From assembly GCA_035628915.1 (NCBI GenBank), contig DASPIW010000048.1, positions 1-64,000 of the forward strand: a stretch of 64,000 nucleotides of DNA, in the 5' to 3' direction. This DNA comes from JARBUG01 sp035628915. GTDB taxonomy: Bacteria; Bacillota; Sulfobacillia; Symbiobacteriales; Symbiobacteriaceae. Positions within the stretch are counted from its first letter, which is position 1. The number at the start of each line of letters is the position of its first letter. Both the position numbers and the translations under genes were made by a program. A model generated the notes under the pieces. That model had not been told where the DNA came from and searched no databases. It was given only the letters and a program-made list of their open reading frames with translations. Shown in pieces: positions 7,702 to 17,391 of this stretch.

Positions 7702-8913
7702 ATGTTTCAGCGGGTGAAGCGGCGCCGGGGGGTGGCCTTGGCCGGGGCGCTCATTGCGATAGCCGCGTTCGTGGTGCCTAACGCGGTTAGCTTTGCTGGT
7801 TCTGATCCTGAGCCGACCGTTGAGCAGTTCCCGGCTTCGAACTATGATCCGGGGCCCGGGTGGCCCGCGGGCTGGGCGCCCCCGGCGGCGCCCGCGGGGT
7901 TGACTGATACGGTCAGGCAGGAGTGGGAGGATCTCAAGGCCATGATGCCGCCTCCCCTTCCCGAAAACCTGGAGTTCCGGATTCTGACGCCGATGCCGGA
8001 GTGGACACAGTTGTACCCCTATCTGTGGCGTCATGAGTTCGTGGGCTGTGGGAACACGGATTTCGTGTACTACTACCCGTACCCCGACACGACCCTCTTT
8101 TTCCAGACCCACCACTTTACTATATCGGCGACGAAGAGAGCAGCCCAGGGTTGCGCGTTCCCGCCGGTGGGGTCGATCCGGCACAATTTGGAGATGACTC
8201 CGGAAGAACGAGAACAGATTCGACTCTCACACAAGTTGGCTGACGACGCCGATAGGTCCAAAGGGGGCCCCTACGAGCAAGGTGGGCTTGCATCCTGTCG
8301 TTACGCTCGGGAAGGCACCTTTGACAACATCGCGGTCTGCTTCAACGATGGGGATGCCAGCGCCAAGTTTGACGTGCCTGCGTATCTGGATACGTCGGTC
8401 GGGCGTGTTCGTGTACCCGTGCGGTTAGTCAGCGAAATGATGGGCGCGGAGGTCACCTGGGACCAGGCGGCCTGGACGGTGACCATTGTATTCCCTGAGG
8501 AGAGCAGGATGGTGGTGCACCCGATTTCTCTGCCCGGGTACGAGCCCAAGGATTGGTATTCCTACGAAGGCCTGTACCCTGACCGGGGTGAAACGTATGA
8601 TCTTGAGGACAGGCTGGTGACCCAGCCCCGGCGGGTCATCCAACTGAGGGTAGACGACAACACTGCCCTGGTGGATGGAGTCCAAGTTCCGCTGGACGCT
8701 TCGCCCGTCCTGCTGCCGCCGGGGCGGGTCATGGTGCCCGTGCGCTTCGTGGCGGAACAGATGGGCGCCAAGGTCTACTGGGTGGGCGAGCAGCCGATCT
8801 TCAAGTGGGACAACCAGTTGTACGGACGTTACCAGGTCCACATCTTCACCCCGTTCTACCCGTGGTATGAGTACCCGTCCTGGTCTCTGGAGAACCGGGC
8901 GATGAAGTTCTAG
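7702..8913 (+). CDS. secreted protein with two copper-amine-oxidase-N (stalk) repeats
   Basis: 403 residues with an N-terminal signal peptide (basic start, then a hydrophobic run to about residue 32). Two copies of the amine-oxidase N-terminal stalk motif are visible: RVPVRLVSEMMGAEVTW near residue 235 and MVPVRFVAEQMGAKVYW near 345. This domain is common in secreted wall-associated proteins of Firmicutes and does not imply oxidase activity; no catalytic domain is seen. The middle is rich in Tyr, Trp and Pro. The ATG at 7702 sits behind GGGAGGAG. It lies in the pilus locus, so it may be displayed with the pilus. Confidence 0.7.
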   Translation: MFQRVKRRRGVALAGALIAIAAFVVPNAVSFAGSDPEPTVEQFPASNYDPGPGWPAGWAPPAAPAGLTDTVRQEWEDLKAMMPPPLPENLEFRILTPMPEWTQLYPYLWRHEFVGCGNTDFVYYYPYPDTTLFFQTHHFTISATKRAAQGCAFPPVGSIRHNLEMTPEEREQIRLSHKLADDADRSKGGPYEQGGLASCRYAREGTFDNIAVCFNDGDASAKFDVPAYLDTSVGRVRVPVRLVSEMMGAEVTWDQAAWTVTIVFPEESRMVVHPISLPGYEPKDWYSYEGLYPDRGETYDLEDRLVTQPRRVIQLRVDDNTALVDGVQVPLDASPVLLPPGRVMVPVRFVAEQMGAKVYWVGEQPIFKWDNQLYGRYQVHIFTPFYPWYEYPSWSLENRAMKF

Positions 8914-8936
8914 CCGCCGAGGCCGGAGGAGGCAGC

Positions 8937-11531
8937 ATGATCAGGCGATTGCGCATAAGAGGGCGGTTGGCAGTTGCTCTCATTATAGGGATCCTGACCC
9001 TATCCTTTGGTTCGGGCGCCCAGGCAGACTGGATCACGAAGGGCGGCACCTATCAGCGTAACAGCCGCTCTGACGACGTTCTCGGTTCCATGAACGCCCG
9101 CGAATGGTGGAGTATTGAGGATGGCCCAGGGTATGAGCAATCTGACAGTGTATATGTTCGCCCGACATTTGGGGAAAGCGCTACCCAACCCGTAGTGGTG
9201 GGCGACATGATTTACCACACGGCCGGAAAACACCTGTGGGGCATCAGGCTCGGGCCGGACAAGAAGCCCATCCCTGGTTATGATGGGGTTGTCATGCTAC
9301 CGCAGGGGGCTAGACCGCTCATGCCCAACGCCAACCCCGACAACCGGAATGCCGACGTTGGCCCGGGGCGTACACCCTCAAGCAGCCCGTCCTACAGCCC
9401 TGAGAGCGGCATCATCTACTGGGGCAGCCCGTATGGCGAGTTGTGGGCTTATCGGACTGCGGACGGGGCGATGCTCTCCCACGACCTGACGATAGGTTGT
9501 AAGATCGTTGGTTCACCTCTGGTCATTCGCATCAACGGTCAGGACGCAGTGGTCGTAGGGGATCGACCGGTTCCGGAGGACCCCAGCGGTGCGTCGTGTG
9601 GGAACATCTGGGTCGCGTGGGGCTTTGAAGCCGGGAGAACTCCCACCACGAACCACTTTGGCGATAGCCCTTATGGCGGCTGGGTTACTCCCTCACCGGT
9701 GATGACTGGTCCCGACCAACTCATGGTAGGAACTGACATGGGGAGCCTTGGCCGAGCGATTCGTCTGCAGGTCGTACAACTGCCGAGCGGGGGGTTCACG
9801 TTAGCAACGATTGGCAGGGAGATTACCGACAATAGCGGGGGCTTCGCCGGAACCTTTGCATCTTCGCCCAACGGGAAGGTCTACTGGCTGGACACGAACG
9901 GGGGGCTGTTCTCCTACAACGGGGCCGAGGCAACACCTCCGGTTAACCTATGCTCCAAACTGCCGTCAGATCTCGACTCCGAGTGCGCTTTCACCAACAC
10001 CGAACCGGCAATCGGCGCCGACGGATCGCTCTATGTAACCCTTCGCAACTTCAGAAAAAACAACACGGAACCTGAGCTGCGCCCCGACCCTAGCCTCGAC
10101 AGCTACGATCCCGGCAACACCGGCGCCCTCGTCAAAATCGACCCGGAGACCATGACGGTCGCCGCCTTCCGGCGCCTCCCCACGGACGGAAACCCGGGCT
10201 GGCGCCGGGCCGTCAACACAGCCCCCCTCGTGCTGCGCCAGGCGGACGGCACCGAAGCCATCGCGCTCGGCGACGTCAACGGTAACATGTACTTCTACTC
10301 CGCACCGGACCTTACGCCGATTGACGCTTGGAAAGACGTGCCTGGCGGCAAATCGACTGCAGTTGGAGAGGGTGATACCCTAGCCCATCCCCTGAAGCTC
10401 CTGCGCGAAGGAGAAACGGCCGCACGGGCGCCCAAGACATACTCCCAGCGCACCGGCGTCGGCACAGATCCGATGCTGGCCAACCGGCTCCTCATGACCG
10501 GCGTCAACTACACCAACGACGCGTCGGGGAGAGTCCACCACCGGCTGGTCGCCTACTACAACCCCATCCCCTACAACCTCACCTGGAACGGCGCCGACCT
10601 CACACCGGACAAGCCGTACGAGCCGGGCGAAGCTGTTACCGTGGGCGGCTCAGTCCACCTCGACGCGAGCCTGCTCGTCGTCGGCACGACCCTCAGCAAA
10701 ATCCGGAACGGCAACGTGGATGTCACCTGGTTCGCCATCAGCAAGGATGACTGGATCAGCCTCAACAACGGCGGCCCAAGCCCCTCGCTCAGACCCGTCA
10801 GCGCGCCCGCCCTGCTGCCGTCCAGTATGGTGAACGGCACCATTGCGCCGGTCCGCGGGTCCTTCACAGCCGACGCGTCTCTCCCCATGGACGGGTACAT
10901 CGTTGGCGTGATCGACATCAAGAAGGTTGCTCAGTACGAAAACGCCTCGCCCGGAGCCCTCATTGCCGCCCGGGCCGGCATCAGCGCCGACACGGCGCCG
11001 TCCGAGCACTACGAAACGAACTACCGCGATAACGTCATTCCCATACCTTATACCCTGAAGCTGCCGCTCAACCTCCAGGTCGTCGCCACGACCGAGGTGC
11101 TTTCGGATCACCTGCAGATTACCGCCTTTGTGGCCAACATCTCCGACGGTTCGGTCACCGACACTGTCCCCCTGACGGGGGTCGTGACCTCATCGATTTC
11201 CGGCGTGCTCAGGCTGCCCGAACACCGGGTCTCCGTCCCCCCGCACTCTGTGCAAGCGGTGACCTACGGCCTGCCGCTGATCGGGTGCGATCTGGAGGAG
11301 TTCGGTGTAGATATTCAAGTCAATCCAAGCCCCACGGCGGAAAACCGTGAGACGAATTACGCGGACAACCGGGCAGCTTCCAGCGCAACGGCAGGTATCC
11401 CGGACGGATGCGATCCCGGGATCATTGAAGGCGGCGAGCGCAGGGTCATCCCTGTGCCGTCGGACTGCGACGCCGTCGCTGACCCGAACGACCGGCAGCT
11501 CTGCCGGAACTATCGCAAGGAGCTGGACTGA
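8937..11531 (+). CDS. large secreted beta-propeller (PQQ-like) protein
   Basis: 864 residues with a signal peptide (helix about residues 12-30, ending near AQA). The first ~500 residues show repeated propeller-like blades (QPVVVGDMIYHTAGKHLWGI, GIIYWGSPYGELWAYRTADG, GKVYWLDTNGGLFSY, EAIALGDVNGNMYFYSAP), typical of PQQ-type WD-like repeats. Two CARDB-like Ig segments follow, each with an NYxDN motif (ETNYRDNVIPIP and ETNYADNRAA). It is probably a surface or pilus-associated binding protein. An AGGAGG site precedes the ATG. Base use in the first ~1.1 kb looks less GC-biased than in the rest, possibly a composite origin. Confidence 0.7.
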   Translation: MIRRLRIRGRLAVALIIGILTLSFGSGAQADWITKGGTYQRNSRSDDVLGSMNAREWWSIEDGPGYEQSDSVYVRPTFGESATQPVVVGDMIYHTAGKHLWGIRLGPDKKPIPGYDGVVMLPQGARPLMPNANPDNRNADVGPGRTPSSSPSYSPESGIIYWGSPYGELWAYRTADGAMLSHDLTIGCKIVGSPLVIRINGQDAVVVGDRPVPEDPSGASCGNIWVAWGFEAGRTPTTNHFGDSPYGGWVTPSPVMTGPDQLMVGTDMGSLGRAIRLQVVQLPSGGFTLATIGREITDNSGGFAGTFASSPNGKVYWLDTNGGLFSYNGAEATPPVNLCSKLPSDLDSECAFTNTEPAIGADGSLYVTLRNFRKNNTEPELRPDPSLDSYDPGNTGALVKIDPETMTVAAFRRLPTDGNPGWRRAVNTAPLVLRQADGTEAIALGDVNGNMYFYSAPDLTPIDAWKDVPGGKSTAVGEGDTLAHPLKLLREGETAARAPKTYSQRTGVGTDPMLANRLLMTGVNYTNDASGRVHHRLVAYYNPIPYNLTWNGADLTPDKPYEPGEAVTVGGSVHLDASLLVVGTTLSKIRNGNVDVTWFAISKDDWISLNNGGPSPSLRPVSAPALLPSSMVNGTIAPVRGSFTADASLPMDGYIVGVIDIKKVAQYENASPGALIAARAGISADTAPSEHYETNYRDNVIPIPYTLKLPLNLQVVATTEVLSDHLQITAFVANISDGSVTDTVPLTGVVTSSISGVLRLPEHRVSVPPHSVQAVTYGLPLIGCDLEEFGVDIQVNPSPTAENRETNYADNRAASSATAGIPDGCDPGIIEGGERRVIPVPSDCDAVADPNDRQLCRNYRKELD

Positions 11532-11553
11532 CCCTTCCACGGAGGTGGTGTTC

Positions 11554-11964
11554 ATGACGTGGCGCAGCCTGCAGAGCGAGGAGGGGGTCACGGCCGTTGA
11601 AGCCACCCTGGGCATCTCGCTCCTCCTGTTTGTCGCCCTCTTCGCCATTCAGCTCGTGCTCTTCTTTCATGGAACGCTTGCCGCCCGGGCCGCCGCGCTG
11701 AACGGCGCCCGGGACGTGGCCCTGACCGGTGACCCGAACGCAGGCCGGCCGGCGTACCTCCGGCAGCAGTCGACGGCCCTCGGATCCCTCAGATGGCCGG
11801 GAATTGTCTGCCAATTCCGGACCACAGAGGCGACGTGCGAGGCAAGGGTGCAGATCCCCAGCATCGTCCCGGCGGGCGGAGCGCTGTTCGGGTCCGGCGG
11901 GGTCCTGGGCCCCATCACGGTGACCGAGTCGGCGCAGTATCCTGCGCTGGACACCGGAGGGTAA
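11554..11964 (+). CDS. TadE-like minor pilin (second copy)
   Basis: 136 residues from the ATG at 11554 behind GGAGGTGGT; the frame is open further upstream but inside the previous gene. Motif EEGVTAVEATLG followed by a long hydrophobic helix marks it as TadE-type. The C-terminal half carries a Cys pair and the VTESAQYP ending shared with the first TadE copy at 5833-6285. It lies directly before the TadG-like gene, so it belongs to the pilus operon even though three genes separate it from flp. Confidence 0.78.
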   Translation: MTWRSLQSEEGVTAVEATLGISLLLFVALFAIQLVLFFHGTLAARAAALNGARDVALTGDPNAGRPAYLRQQSTALGSLRWPGIVCQFRTTEATCEARVQIPSIVPAGGALFGSGGVLGPITVTESAQYPALDTGG

Positions 11965-11966
11965 CC

Positions 11967-12662
11967 ATGGTAAAGCGACTCCTCTTAAACCAGCGGGGCA
12001 GCATTGCACCTTTCGGCATCTCGCTGCTGATGGTCGTGGTGATTCTGGCCGTGGCGATTCTCGAACGTGAGTGGGTCAACTATCAGCTGATCCTGGCCGC
12101 ACAAACGGCAGACTTCGCGGCCGAGTCAGCCGGTCGCATGCACGAAGCGTATGCTACCATCCGGGTTCGGTACTTTCAGGAATGGTACACCACCGAGACG
12201 CTCTGCGTCCTGCCGGACCCCCTGGATCCGACGGTCTGCCTTGCTTCGGATACTTGGAGAGAGCGCCACACACGGACCCGCACCGAATACTTCCACCATC
12301 AGCGGGTCCGGGAGCTGACCGGCGACGGCTGGAAGCAGGTGGCCGGATGCGATGAAGATGCCCTGCGGCCCAACTGGCTGTGTACGAGCGTCACCGTTGA
12401 GCAGCAGGAGATCACTTTTTCAGAAGATGCCGAGGCGATGGGGCGCCAGATCTTCTTCCGCAACTGGCGAAACCGGCCCACTGCCTGGATCGAGGCCGAT
12501 TCCCAGTCGCTGCATTTTACCTTCAACACCGCCACGGGGCTCGTCACCGCCCACGCGGAGGTAGAACTGCGGCCGATGTTCGGAATGGTGGCCTGGACGC
12601 ACCGGGTCTGGGTGCAGGGCGCCGCCGTAGCCAAAGCGGAACGTTTGGCGATTGTCAACTAG
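11967..12662 (+). CDS. TadG/pilus-assembly-like membrane protein
   Basis: 231 residues from the ATG at 11967 (GGAGGG upstream). The start resembles Tad pseudopilins (NQRGSIAPFGISLLMVVVIL), with one N-terminal helix and a ~190-residue extracytoplasmic part. Cysteines at CVLPDPLDPTVC and in CDEDALRPNWLC could form disulfides. It is shorter than proteobacterial TadG and has no visible VWA domain, so TadG-like is by position and N-terminal architecture only. Confidence 0.55.
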   Translation: MVKRLLLNQRGSIAPFGISLLMVVVILAVAILEREWVNYQLILAAQTADFAAESAGRMHEAYATIRVRYFQEWYTTETLCVLPDPLDPTVCLASDTWRERHTRTRTEYFHHQRVRELTGDGWKQVAGCDEDALRPNWLCTSVTVEQQEITFSEDAEAMGRQIFFRNWRNRPTAWIEADSQSLHFTFNTATGLVTAHAEVELRPMFGMVAWTHRVWVQGAAVAKAERLAIVN

Positions 12663-12763
12663 TAACATTTTCGACAATATCTATCGAACAAATTCGAATG
12701 ACGGTCGTATAACGTATTGGACTCAACGGTTCCGGTCTGTTTACAAAAGAGGAGGGGTTTCTG
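12663..12763 (+). promoter_or_regulatory. AT-richer leader, probable promoter of the type VII cassette
   Basis: A locally AT-rich 100-bp gap between the pilus genes and the WXG100 gene. TATAAC at 12708-12713 is a possible -10; no good -35 was found 16-18 bases upstream. A strong AGAGGAGGGG site precedes the next GTG. The promoter is inferred from base composition and the change of gene set. Confidence 0.35.
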
Positions 12764-13033
12764 GTGGCTCGGATTCTCGTGACGCCCGAAGAAGTCCGGC
12801 GGATTGCTACCCAGTTCAAGCAGAAGAGCGATGAGAGCCAGGCGATGGTCAACGAGCTGACCGTGGTGATCAACAACCTGGACCAGAACTGGGAAGGCCT
12901 CAGCAACCAGAAGTTCATGCATGAGTTCACGCAGTGGCAGAGCACCATGGGGCAGTTCGTCACGCTTCTGGACGAGATCAACAAGCAGCTGCAGATGGTT
13001 GCCCAGCGTTTCGAGAATGCCGATGCCGTCTAG
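12764..13033 (+). CDS. WXG100 (ESAT-6-like) protein
   Basis: 89 residues, the normal WXG100 length. W43-E-G45 is the WXG turn between two amphipathic helices. WXG100 proteins are small helical-hairpin substrates and partners of type VII secretion. The GTG at 12764 lies behind GGAGGGG. It is the first gene of a cassette with EssC and YukD-like genes. Its N-terminus (ARILVTPEEV) closely matches that of the candidate effector encoded at 17640-18716 (TRILVDPEDL), which supports a shared secretion route. Confidence 0.92.
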   Translation: MARILVTPEEVRRIATQFKQKSDESQAMVNELTVVINNLDQNWEGLSNQKFMHEFTQWQSTMGQFVTLLDEINKQLQMVAQRFENADAV

Positions 13034-13102
13034 CGGTCAACCGGGGGCAGGTCAGCTGTTTGACCGGCCCCCGTTCCGTTACTTGCGAGGGGGGAGCATC
13101 CG

Positions 13103-16100
13103 ATGAGCAGCCCGCCCGTCTTCCAGCGCTCGCCGCGCCTGCACCCGGAATTGCCTGCGGGCGAGGTGGAGATTCCGTCCCCCGGCAACCGCCCGGCGGC
13201 GCCTGCCATTTCGCCCATTTCGCTGATTCTGTCAATTCTCCCCGGACTGATCGGGCCTTTGATTCTGATGGCGTTCATGCGCCCTGCCGCCGGTGCCACC
13301 CGGCCCGGCTACCTGTTCTACTCCCTGCCGATGGTCTTGTTGGGGGGGATGTTTCAGGCCGGCAACTACTGGTACCAGAAGAGCAAATACAACCAGGCCC
13401 TGCAGGACCGGGAGGAAGCCTACAGGCAGCTGCTTGGCGGCAAAGAACAGGAGCTGGGCCATCTGCGGGACCGCCAGGTCAGCATTTTGCAGGCGGCCCA
13501 TCCCTCACCGGGTGAATGCCTGGAGCGGGTCACGTTTCTCGATCCCCGGCTGTGGGAGCGTTCGCAGCAAGATGCGGACTTCCTGAGCCTCCGGCTGGGG
13601 TCGGGCGCCGTCCCCTTCAGCGTGAAAGTGAAGGTGCCCCGGCAGGACCAGGCGCTCAACCCAGACCCGCTATACGGCAAGGCGTACGCGCTGGCCGCCG
13701 CCTTTGACAAGGCGCCGGGCGCCCCCATCGTGCTGCCGCTGCGCGATGTGGAGGCAGCGGGTATGGTAGGACACCGCCCGGCCGTGCTGAGCGCTGCCCG
13801 CAACCTGGTCTTGCAGATAGCAGCCAATCACTCGCCCGATGAAGTCAAAATCCTGGCCATCTTCCCGGAAGAGGAGGCGGCCGAATGGGCGTGGATGCGC
13901 TGGCTGCCGCACGTGATCGCCGGAGAGGGGGGAACCCGCCTGCTGGCGGCTGACCGCCCCGGCGCCCGGGCACTGCTGGCCGAGATGTACAACTTGCTGA
14001 CCCAGCGGAAGCATCAGGTGGGTATGCAGCGGGACGCGGCCGCGCCGGCGCCCATGCCTCTATACGTCTTCCTGCTGGCCGACTCCCGCCTGACTGCCAA
14101 CGAGCCCGTCCTATCCATGCTCCTCGAAGATGGCGCCCGCCTCGGGGGTTATCCGGTCATCCTGGCCGACCGCCGGGAGGATCTGCCGAAGGCCTGCCGC
14201 GGCATCGTCGAAATCGCGGGTGCGCAGGGACACCTGACCGTGACCATTCCCCGGCTGAGCCAGGTGGCATTCACTCCCGATACGGTACTGGCAGATCAGG
14301 CGGAACGGGTGGCGCGGGCGATGGCCCCCATCCGCCTGCAGCGGATGGCGACCGCCGCGGAGATTCCCGCACAGGTTACGTTGTTCGACATGCTGGGCAT
14401 AAGCCGGGTGGACGAACTGGACGTGCGTGCCCGGTGGAGCGCCGGCGCGCCGGACCGCTCGCTGGCCGTTCCGGTGGGAATCAGGGGCGGGGGGGAGAAG
14501 GTCTTCCTCGACCTGCATGACAAGGCGCACGGTCCCCATGGGCTGGTCGCCGGCGCCACCGGCTCCGGCAAGAGCGAACTGCTGCAGACAATGATCGCCG
14601 CGCTTGCGGTGTCGTTTCATCCCCACGAGGTGGCCTTCGTGATGGTCGACTTTAAGGGGGGCGGAACTGCCAACGCGTTCAAAGGCCTGCCCCACCTGAT
14701 CGGGACGATGACCAACCTCGAGGAGGGAAATCTGGCGCAGCGGGCGCTGGACGCCCTGAAGGCGGAGTTGAAGCGGCGCCAGCGGGTGCTGGCCGAAGCG
14801 GACCTGACTCATATCAACGATTACATCAAGCTGCGCCGGAAGAGTCCTGACATGCCGCCGCTGCCGCATTTGATCATCGTGGCGGATGAGTTTGCCGAAT
14901 TGAAGCAGGCGCAGCCGGAGTTCATGCGGGAACTGGTCAGCGCCGTCCGTGTCGGGCGCAGCCTCGGCGTGCACCTGATTTTGGCCACCCAGAAGCCGGC
15001 GGGCGTGGTGGATGATCAGATCTGGAGCAACACGCGCTTTCGCATGTGCCTGCGCGTCGAGCGGCCCGAGGACAGTCGGGACGTCCTGAAAGCTACGGAT
15101 GCCGCCGGTCTTCAGGGCGCGGGACGGGCTTACTTTCAAGTTGGCAACAACGAGATCTACGAGCGATTTCAGGCAGCCTGGGGCGGGGCGCCCTATCAGC
15201 CTGACCACGCGGGCGTCAGCGCCCACGCCGCCACCGAGATTGCCGAAGTGGGACTCGATGGGGTTCGCTACCGGCTGGGCGCCCCTCTGGCCGCCGCTGA
15301 GCCGTCCGGCGGGAGCGCCAACCAACTGCAGGTGTTGATCGAACACCTTTCGCGGCAGGCTGCTGAGGCCGGTATCCAACCGGTGATGAGCCCCTGGCTG
15401 CCACCGCTGCCCGCCTACCTGCCCCTGGATGAGCTGCTCCCCCGCGGTGAGGGTTGGGACGGAGAACGCTGGCGGCCGACCGGCGCTTGGTGCGAGCCGA
15501 TCATCGGGCTGCTCGATGACCCCGAACATCAACTACAATCGCCGTTGGCACTGCCGCTGGCCGAAGGCCACTGTCTGATTTACGGTGCACCGGGAACCGG
15601 GAAAACCACGCTCCTTCAGACGCTGGTCGTCTCCCTCGCCCGGGCGCACTCGCCCGAAGATGTTCATATCTATCTAGTGGACTGCTCCGGGCGTAACTTG
15701 TCTCTTCTTAGCGAAATGCCCCATGTCGGGGCCGTCGTGTTGGGCGATGAGGCAGAGCGGGTTATACGCCTGATGCGCTGGCTCCTGGCCGAACTGCAGC
15801 GGCGCAAGGAACGGGCGGCCCAGCTCGGCGTCAGCACCCTGGCCGCTTACCGCACTGCTGGTGGGGAGCACCTTCCGGACATCGTGGTCGCCCTGGACCA
15901 TTACCCGGTCTTTGCCACCACCTATCCGGATGCGGATGAGATGCTGGCAGCACTGGCACGTGAGGGCTCCGGCCTCGGCCTTCACCTGGTTATGACAGCT
16001 AACAGCCCTTCCGCCGTCCGAACGAAGATTACCAGCAACACCAACATGGCCTTGACCCTCCAACTGGCTGAGAAGGGCGAGTACAGTTCAGCCGTAGGCA

Positions 16101-17131
16101 GAACCGGCGGCCGAGAGCCGGCACCCGTGACCGGCAGGGGGCTGGCAAAGGGAGCGCCGCCACTGGAGTTCCAGACGGCGGTGCCGGTGCCGGGGCAGGG
16201 AGAGTGGGACCGGACCGGCCCGCTCCGGACCCTGATTCGGGCTATGGATCAGGCGTGGACCGGCGCCCGGCCTCAGCCGGTGCGTGTGCTGCCCGAGGTG
16301 GTGATGCTCTCCGACCTGATCCCTTCCGCAATTGGCTGTGGGGAGCGTCCCGGCGCCGTGCCGATAGGGCTTGACGTGGAGAGCCTGGCGCCGTTCTGCC
16401 CCGATTTGGCGGAGGGGCCGCACTTCCTGATCACAGGTCCGGCGGAGAGCGGTAAGACGACCATGCTTCAGTCGTGGCTGCTCTCACTGGCGGCTGCCTA
16501 TTCGCCCGCTGAGCTCATGCTCTGGCTGGTCGACTTTGGCGGCAGTGGTCTGTCGCCGCTGCGGCGGCTTCCCCATGTAGCGGGAATCGCCGGTGATGGG
16601 GTTCAACTGGCGGACGCTGTGGGGGCTCTGGGCCAGGCGCTGCAGGTGCGGCGGCAGGAAGTGGAGGCCCACCGGGGCAGCGGTGGCGACGCCGGAGATG
16701 AGAGAAGCATCCTGGCGCGGCATCCCCGACTGGTCCTGGCGATTCACGACTTTGATGGTTTCCGGGAGGGCCTTCCCGCCGGGACGAAGGAGCGGCTGGA
16801 GCAGCTGATTCGCCGGGAGCGGGGGCTGGGGTTCAATTGCCTGGTCAGCGGATTGTCCACTGTGTTTACCGCAAGTGCGGACCCCTTATGCCGGGCCTTC
16901 CGGGAACTGCAGACCGGCTGCCTCGTGGGGAGCACTGATCTGAATGATCTGTCCGTTTTCGGTGCCCGGCTGCCGAGTTCGGAGACCGGAAAGATGCTTC
17001 CCCCGGGGACGGGGTATTACCTGCGGCGGGGGCGGGTGCGGAAGTTCCGGGCCGCCACGCCCAATGGGGGGGACCGGAGCCTTGCCGATTGGGTCCGCTT
17101 GTTGCAGGATGCCGCCGGTGTCAAGTCGTGA
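13103..17131 (+). CDS. essC: EssC/EccC-type FtsK/SpoIIIE ATPase of type VII secretion
   Basis: 1342 residues: membrane-bound motor of type VII secretion. Two helices (about residues 35-55 and 70-90) are followed by a coiled stretch and three FtsK-like ATPase domains. Their P-loops are GATGSGKS (~484), GAPGTGKT (~828) and GPAESGKT (~1112), all with the lysine kept. The first domain has a full Walker B region (LIIVADEFAEL). No N-terminal FHA domains are seen, unlike staphylococcal EssC, which makes it closer to actinobacterial EccC in layout. It is preceded by the WXG100 gene and followed after 4 bases by the YukD-like gene. Confidence 0.92.
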   Translation: MSSPPVFQRSPRLHPELPAGEVEIPSPGNRPAAPAISPISLILSILPGLIGPLILMAFMRPAAGATRPGYLFYSLPMVLLGGMFQAGNYWYQKSKYNQALQDREEAYRQLLGGKEQELGHLRDRQVSILQAAHPSPGECLERVTFLDPRLWERSQQDADFLSLRLGSGAVPFSVKVKVPRQDQALNPDPLYGKAYALAAAFDKAPGAPIVLPLRDVEAAGMVGHRPAVLSAARNLVLQIAANHSPDEVKILAIFPEEEAAEWAWMRWLPHVIAGEGGTRLLAADRPGARALLAEMYNLLTQRKHQVGMQRDAAAPAPMPLYVFLLADSRLTANEPVLSMLLEDGARLGGYPVILADRREDLPKACRGIVEIAGAQGHLTVTIPRLSQVAFTPDTVLADQAERVARAMAPIRLQRMATAAEIPAQVTLFDMLGISRVDELDVRARWSAGAPDRSLAVPVGIRGGGEKVFLDLHDKAHGPHGLVAGATGSGKSELLQTMIAALAVSFHPHEVAFVMVDFKGGGTANAFKGLPHLIGTMTNLEEGNLAQRALDALKAELKRRQRVLAEADLTHINDYIKLRRKSPDMPPLPHLIIVADEFAELKQAQPEFMRELVSAVRVGRSLGVHLILATQKPAGVVDDQIWSNTRFRMCLRVERPEDSRDVLKATDAAGLQGAGRAYFQVGNNEIYERFQAAWGGAPYQPDHAGVSAHAATEIAEVGLDGVRYRLGAPLAAAEPSGGSANQLQVLIEHLSRQAAEAGIQPVMSPWLPPLPAYLPLDELLPRGEGWDGERWRPTGAWCEPIIGLLDDPEHQLQSPLALPLAEGHCLIYGAPGTGKTTLLQTLVVSLARAHSPEDVHIYLVDCSGRNLSLLSEMPHVGAVVLGDEAERVIRLMRWLLAELQRRKERAAQLGVSTLAAYRTAGGEHLPDIVVALDHYPVFATTYPDADEMLAALAREGSGLGLHLVMTANSPSAVRTKITSNTNMALTLQLAEKGEYSSAVGRTGGREPAPVTGRGLAKGAPPLEFQTAVPVPGQGEWDRTGPLRTLIRAMDQAWTGARPQPVRVLPEVVMLSDLIPSAIGCGERPGAVPIGLDVESLAPFCPDLAEGPHFLITGPAESGKTTMLQSWLLSLAAAYSPAELMLWLVDFGGSGLSPLRRLPHVAGIAGDGVQLADAVGALGQALQVRRQEVEAHRGSGGDAGDERSILARHPRLVLAIHDFDGFREGLPAGTKERLEQLIRRERGLGFNCLVSGLSTVFTASADPLCRAFRELQTGCLVGSTDLNDLSVFGARLPSSETGKMLPPGTGYYLRRGRVRKFRAATPNGGDRSLADWVRLLQDAAGVKS

Positions 17132-17135
17132 GGGG

Positions 17136-17390
17136 GTGTTGGAGTCGGAGCGAGTCATCGTCAGCGTGAAGGGCCCGTTTGCGGAGCATGCGCTTGATCT
17201 GGCAGTTCCCGCCGGGCTGGCGGCGGCCGAGTTGATTCCGCTGCTGGCTGCCGCTTTGGGCGGGGACGCTGATGATTCCTTTGAGTTGATCGCCTTCCCC
17301 CCGGGGCGGGCGCTCGGGCCGAACGAGACGCTGGCCGCTGCGGGGACCTGGACGGGCGCCTGGCTGGTCCTGGAGCGGCGCCCTGCATGA
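17136..17390 (+). CDS. YukD/EsaB-like ubiquitin-fold protein
   Basis: 84 residues from the GTG at 17136 (TTG at 17139 is equally possible; the ribosome site overlaps the essC stop). The pattern VIVSVKGPF, LDLAVPAGLAAAELIPLL, then LGPNETLAAAG...GAWLVLER fits the YukD/EsaB ubiquitin-like family of type VII loci. It closes the cassette and is followed at once by a strong terminator. EsaA-, EssA- and EssB-like genes are absent nearby. Confidence 0.75.
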   Translation: MLESERVIVSVKGPFAEHALDLAVPAGLAAAELIPLLAAALGGDADDSFELIAFPPGRALGPNETLAAAGTWTGAWLVLERRPA

Positions 17391-17391
17391 G

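Noticed and set aside
8937..11531. PQQ-dependent dehydrogenase
   Set aside because: Only propeller-like repeats are seen; no catalytic or PQQ-binding residues, and CARDB-like domains point to a surface protein.
14111..15532. 473-codon open frame on the minus strand
   Set aside because: Antisense to essC, which has three intact ATPase domains.
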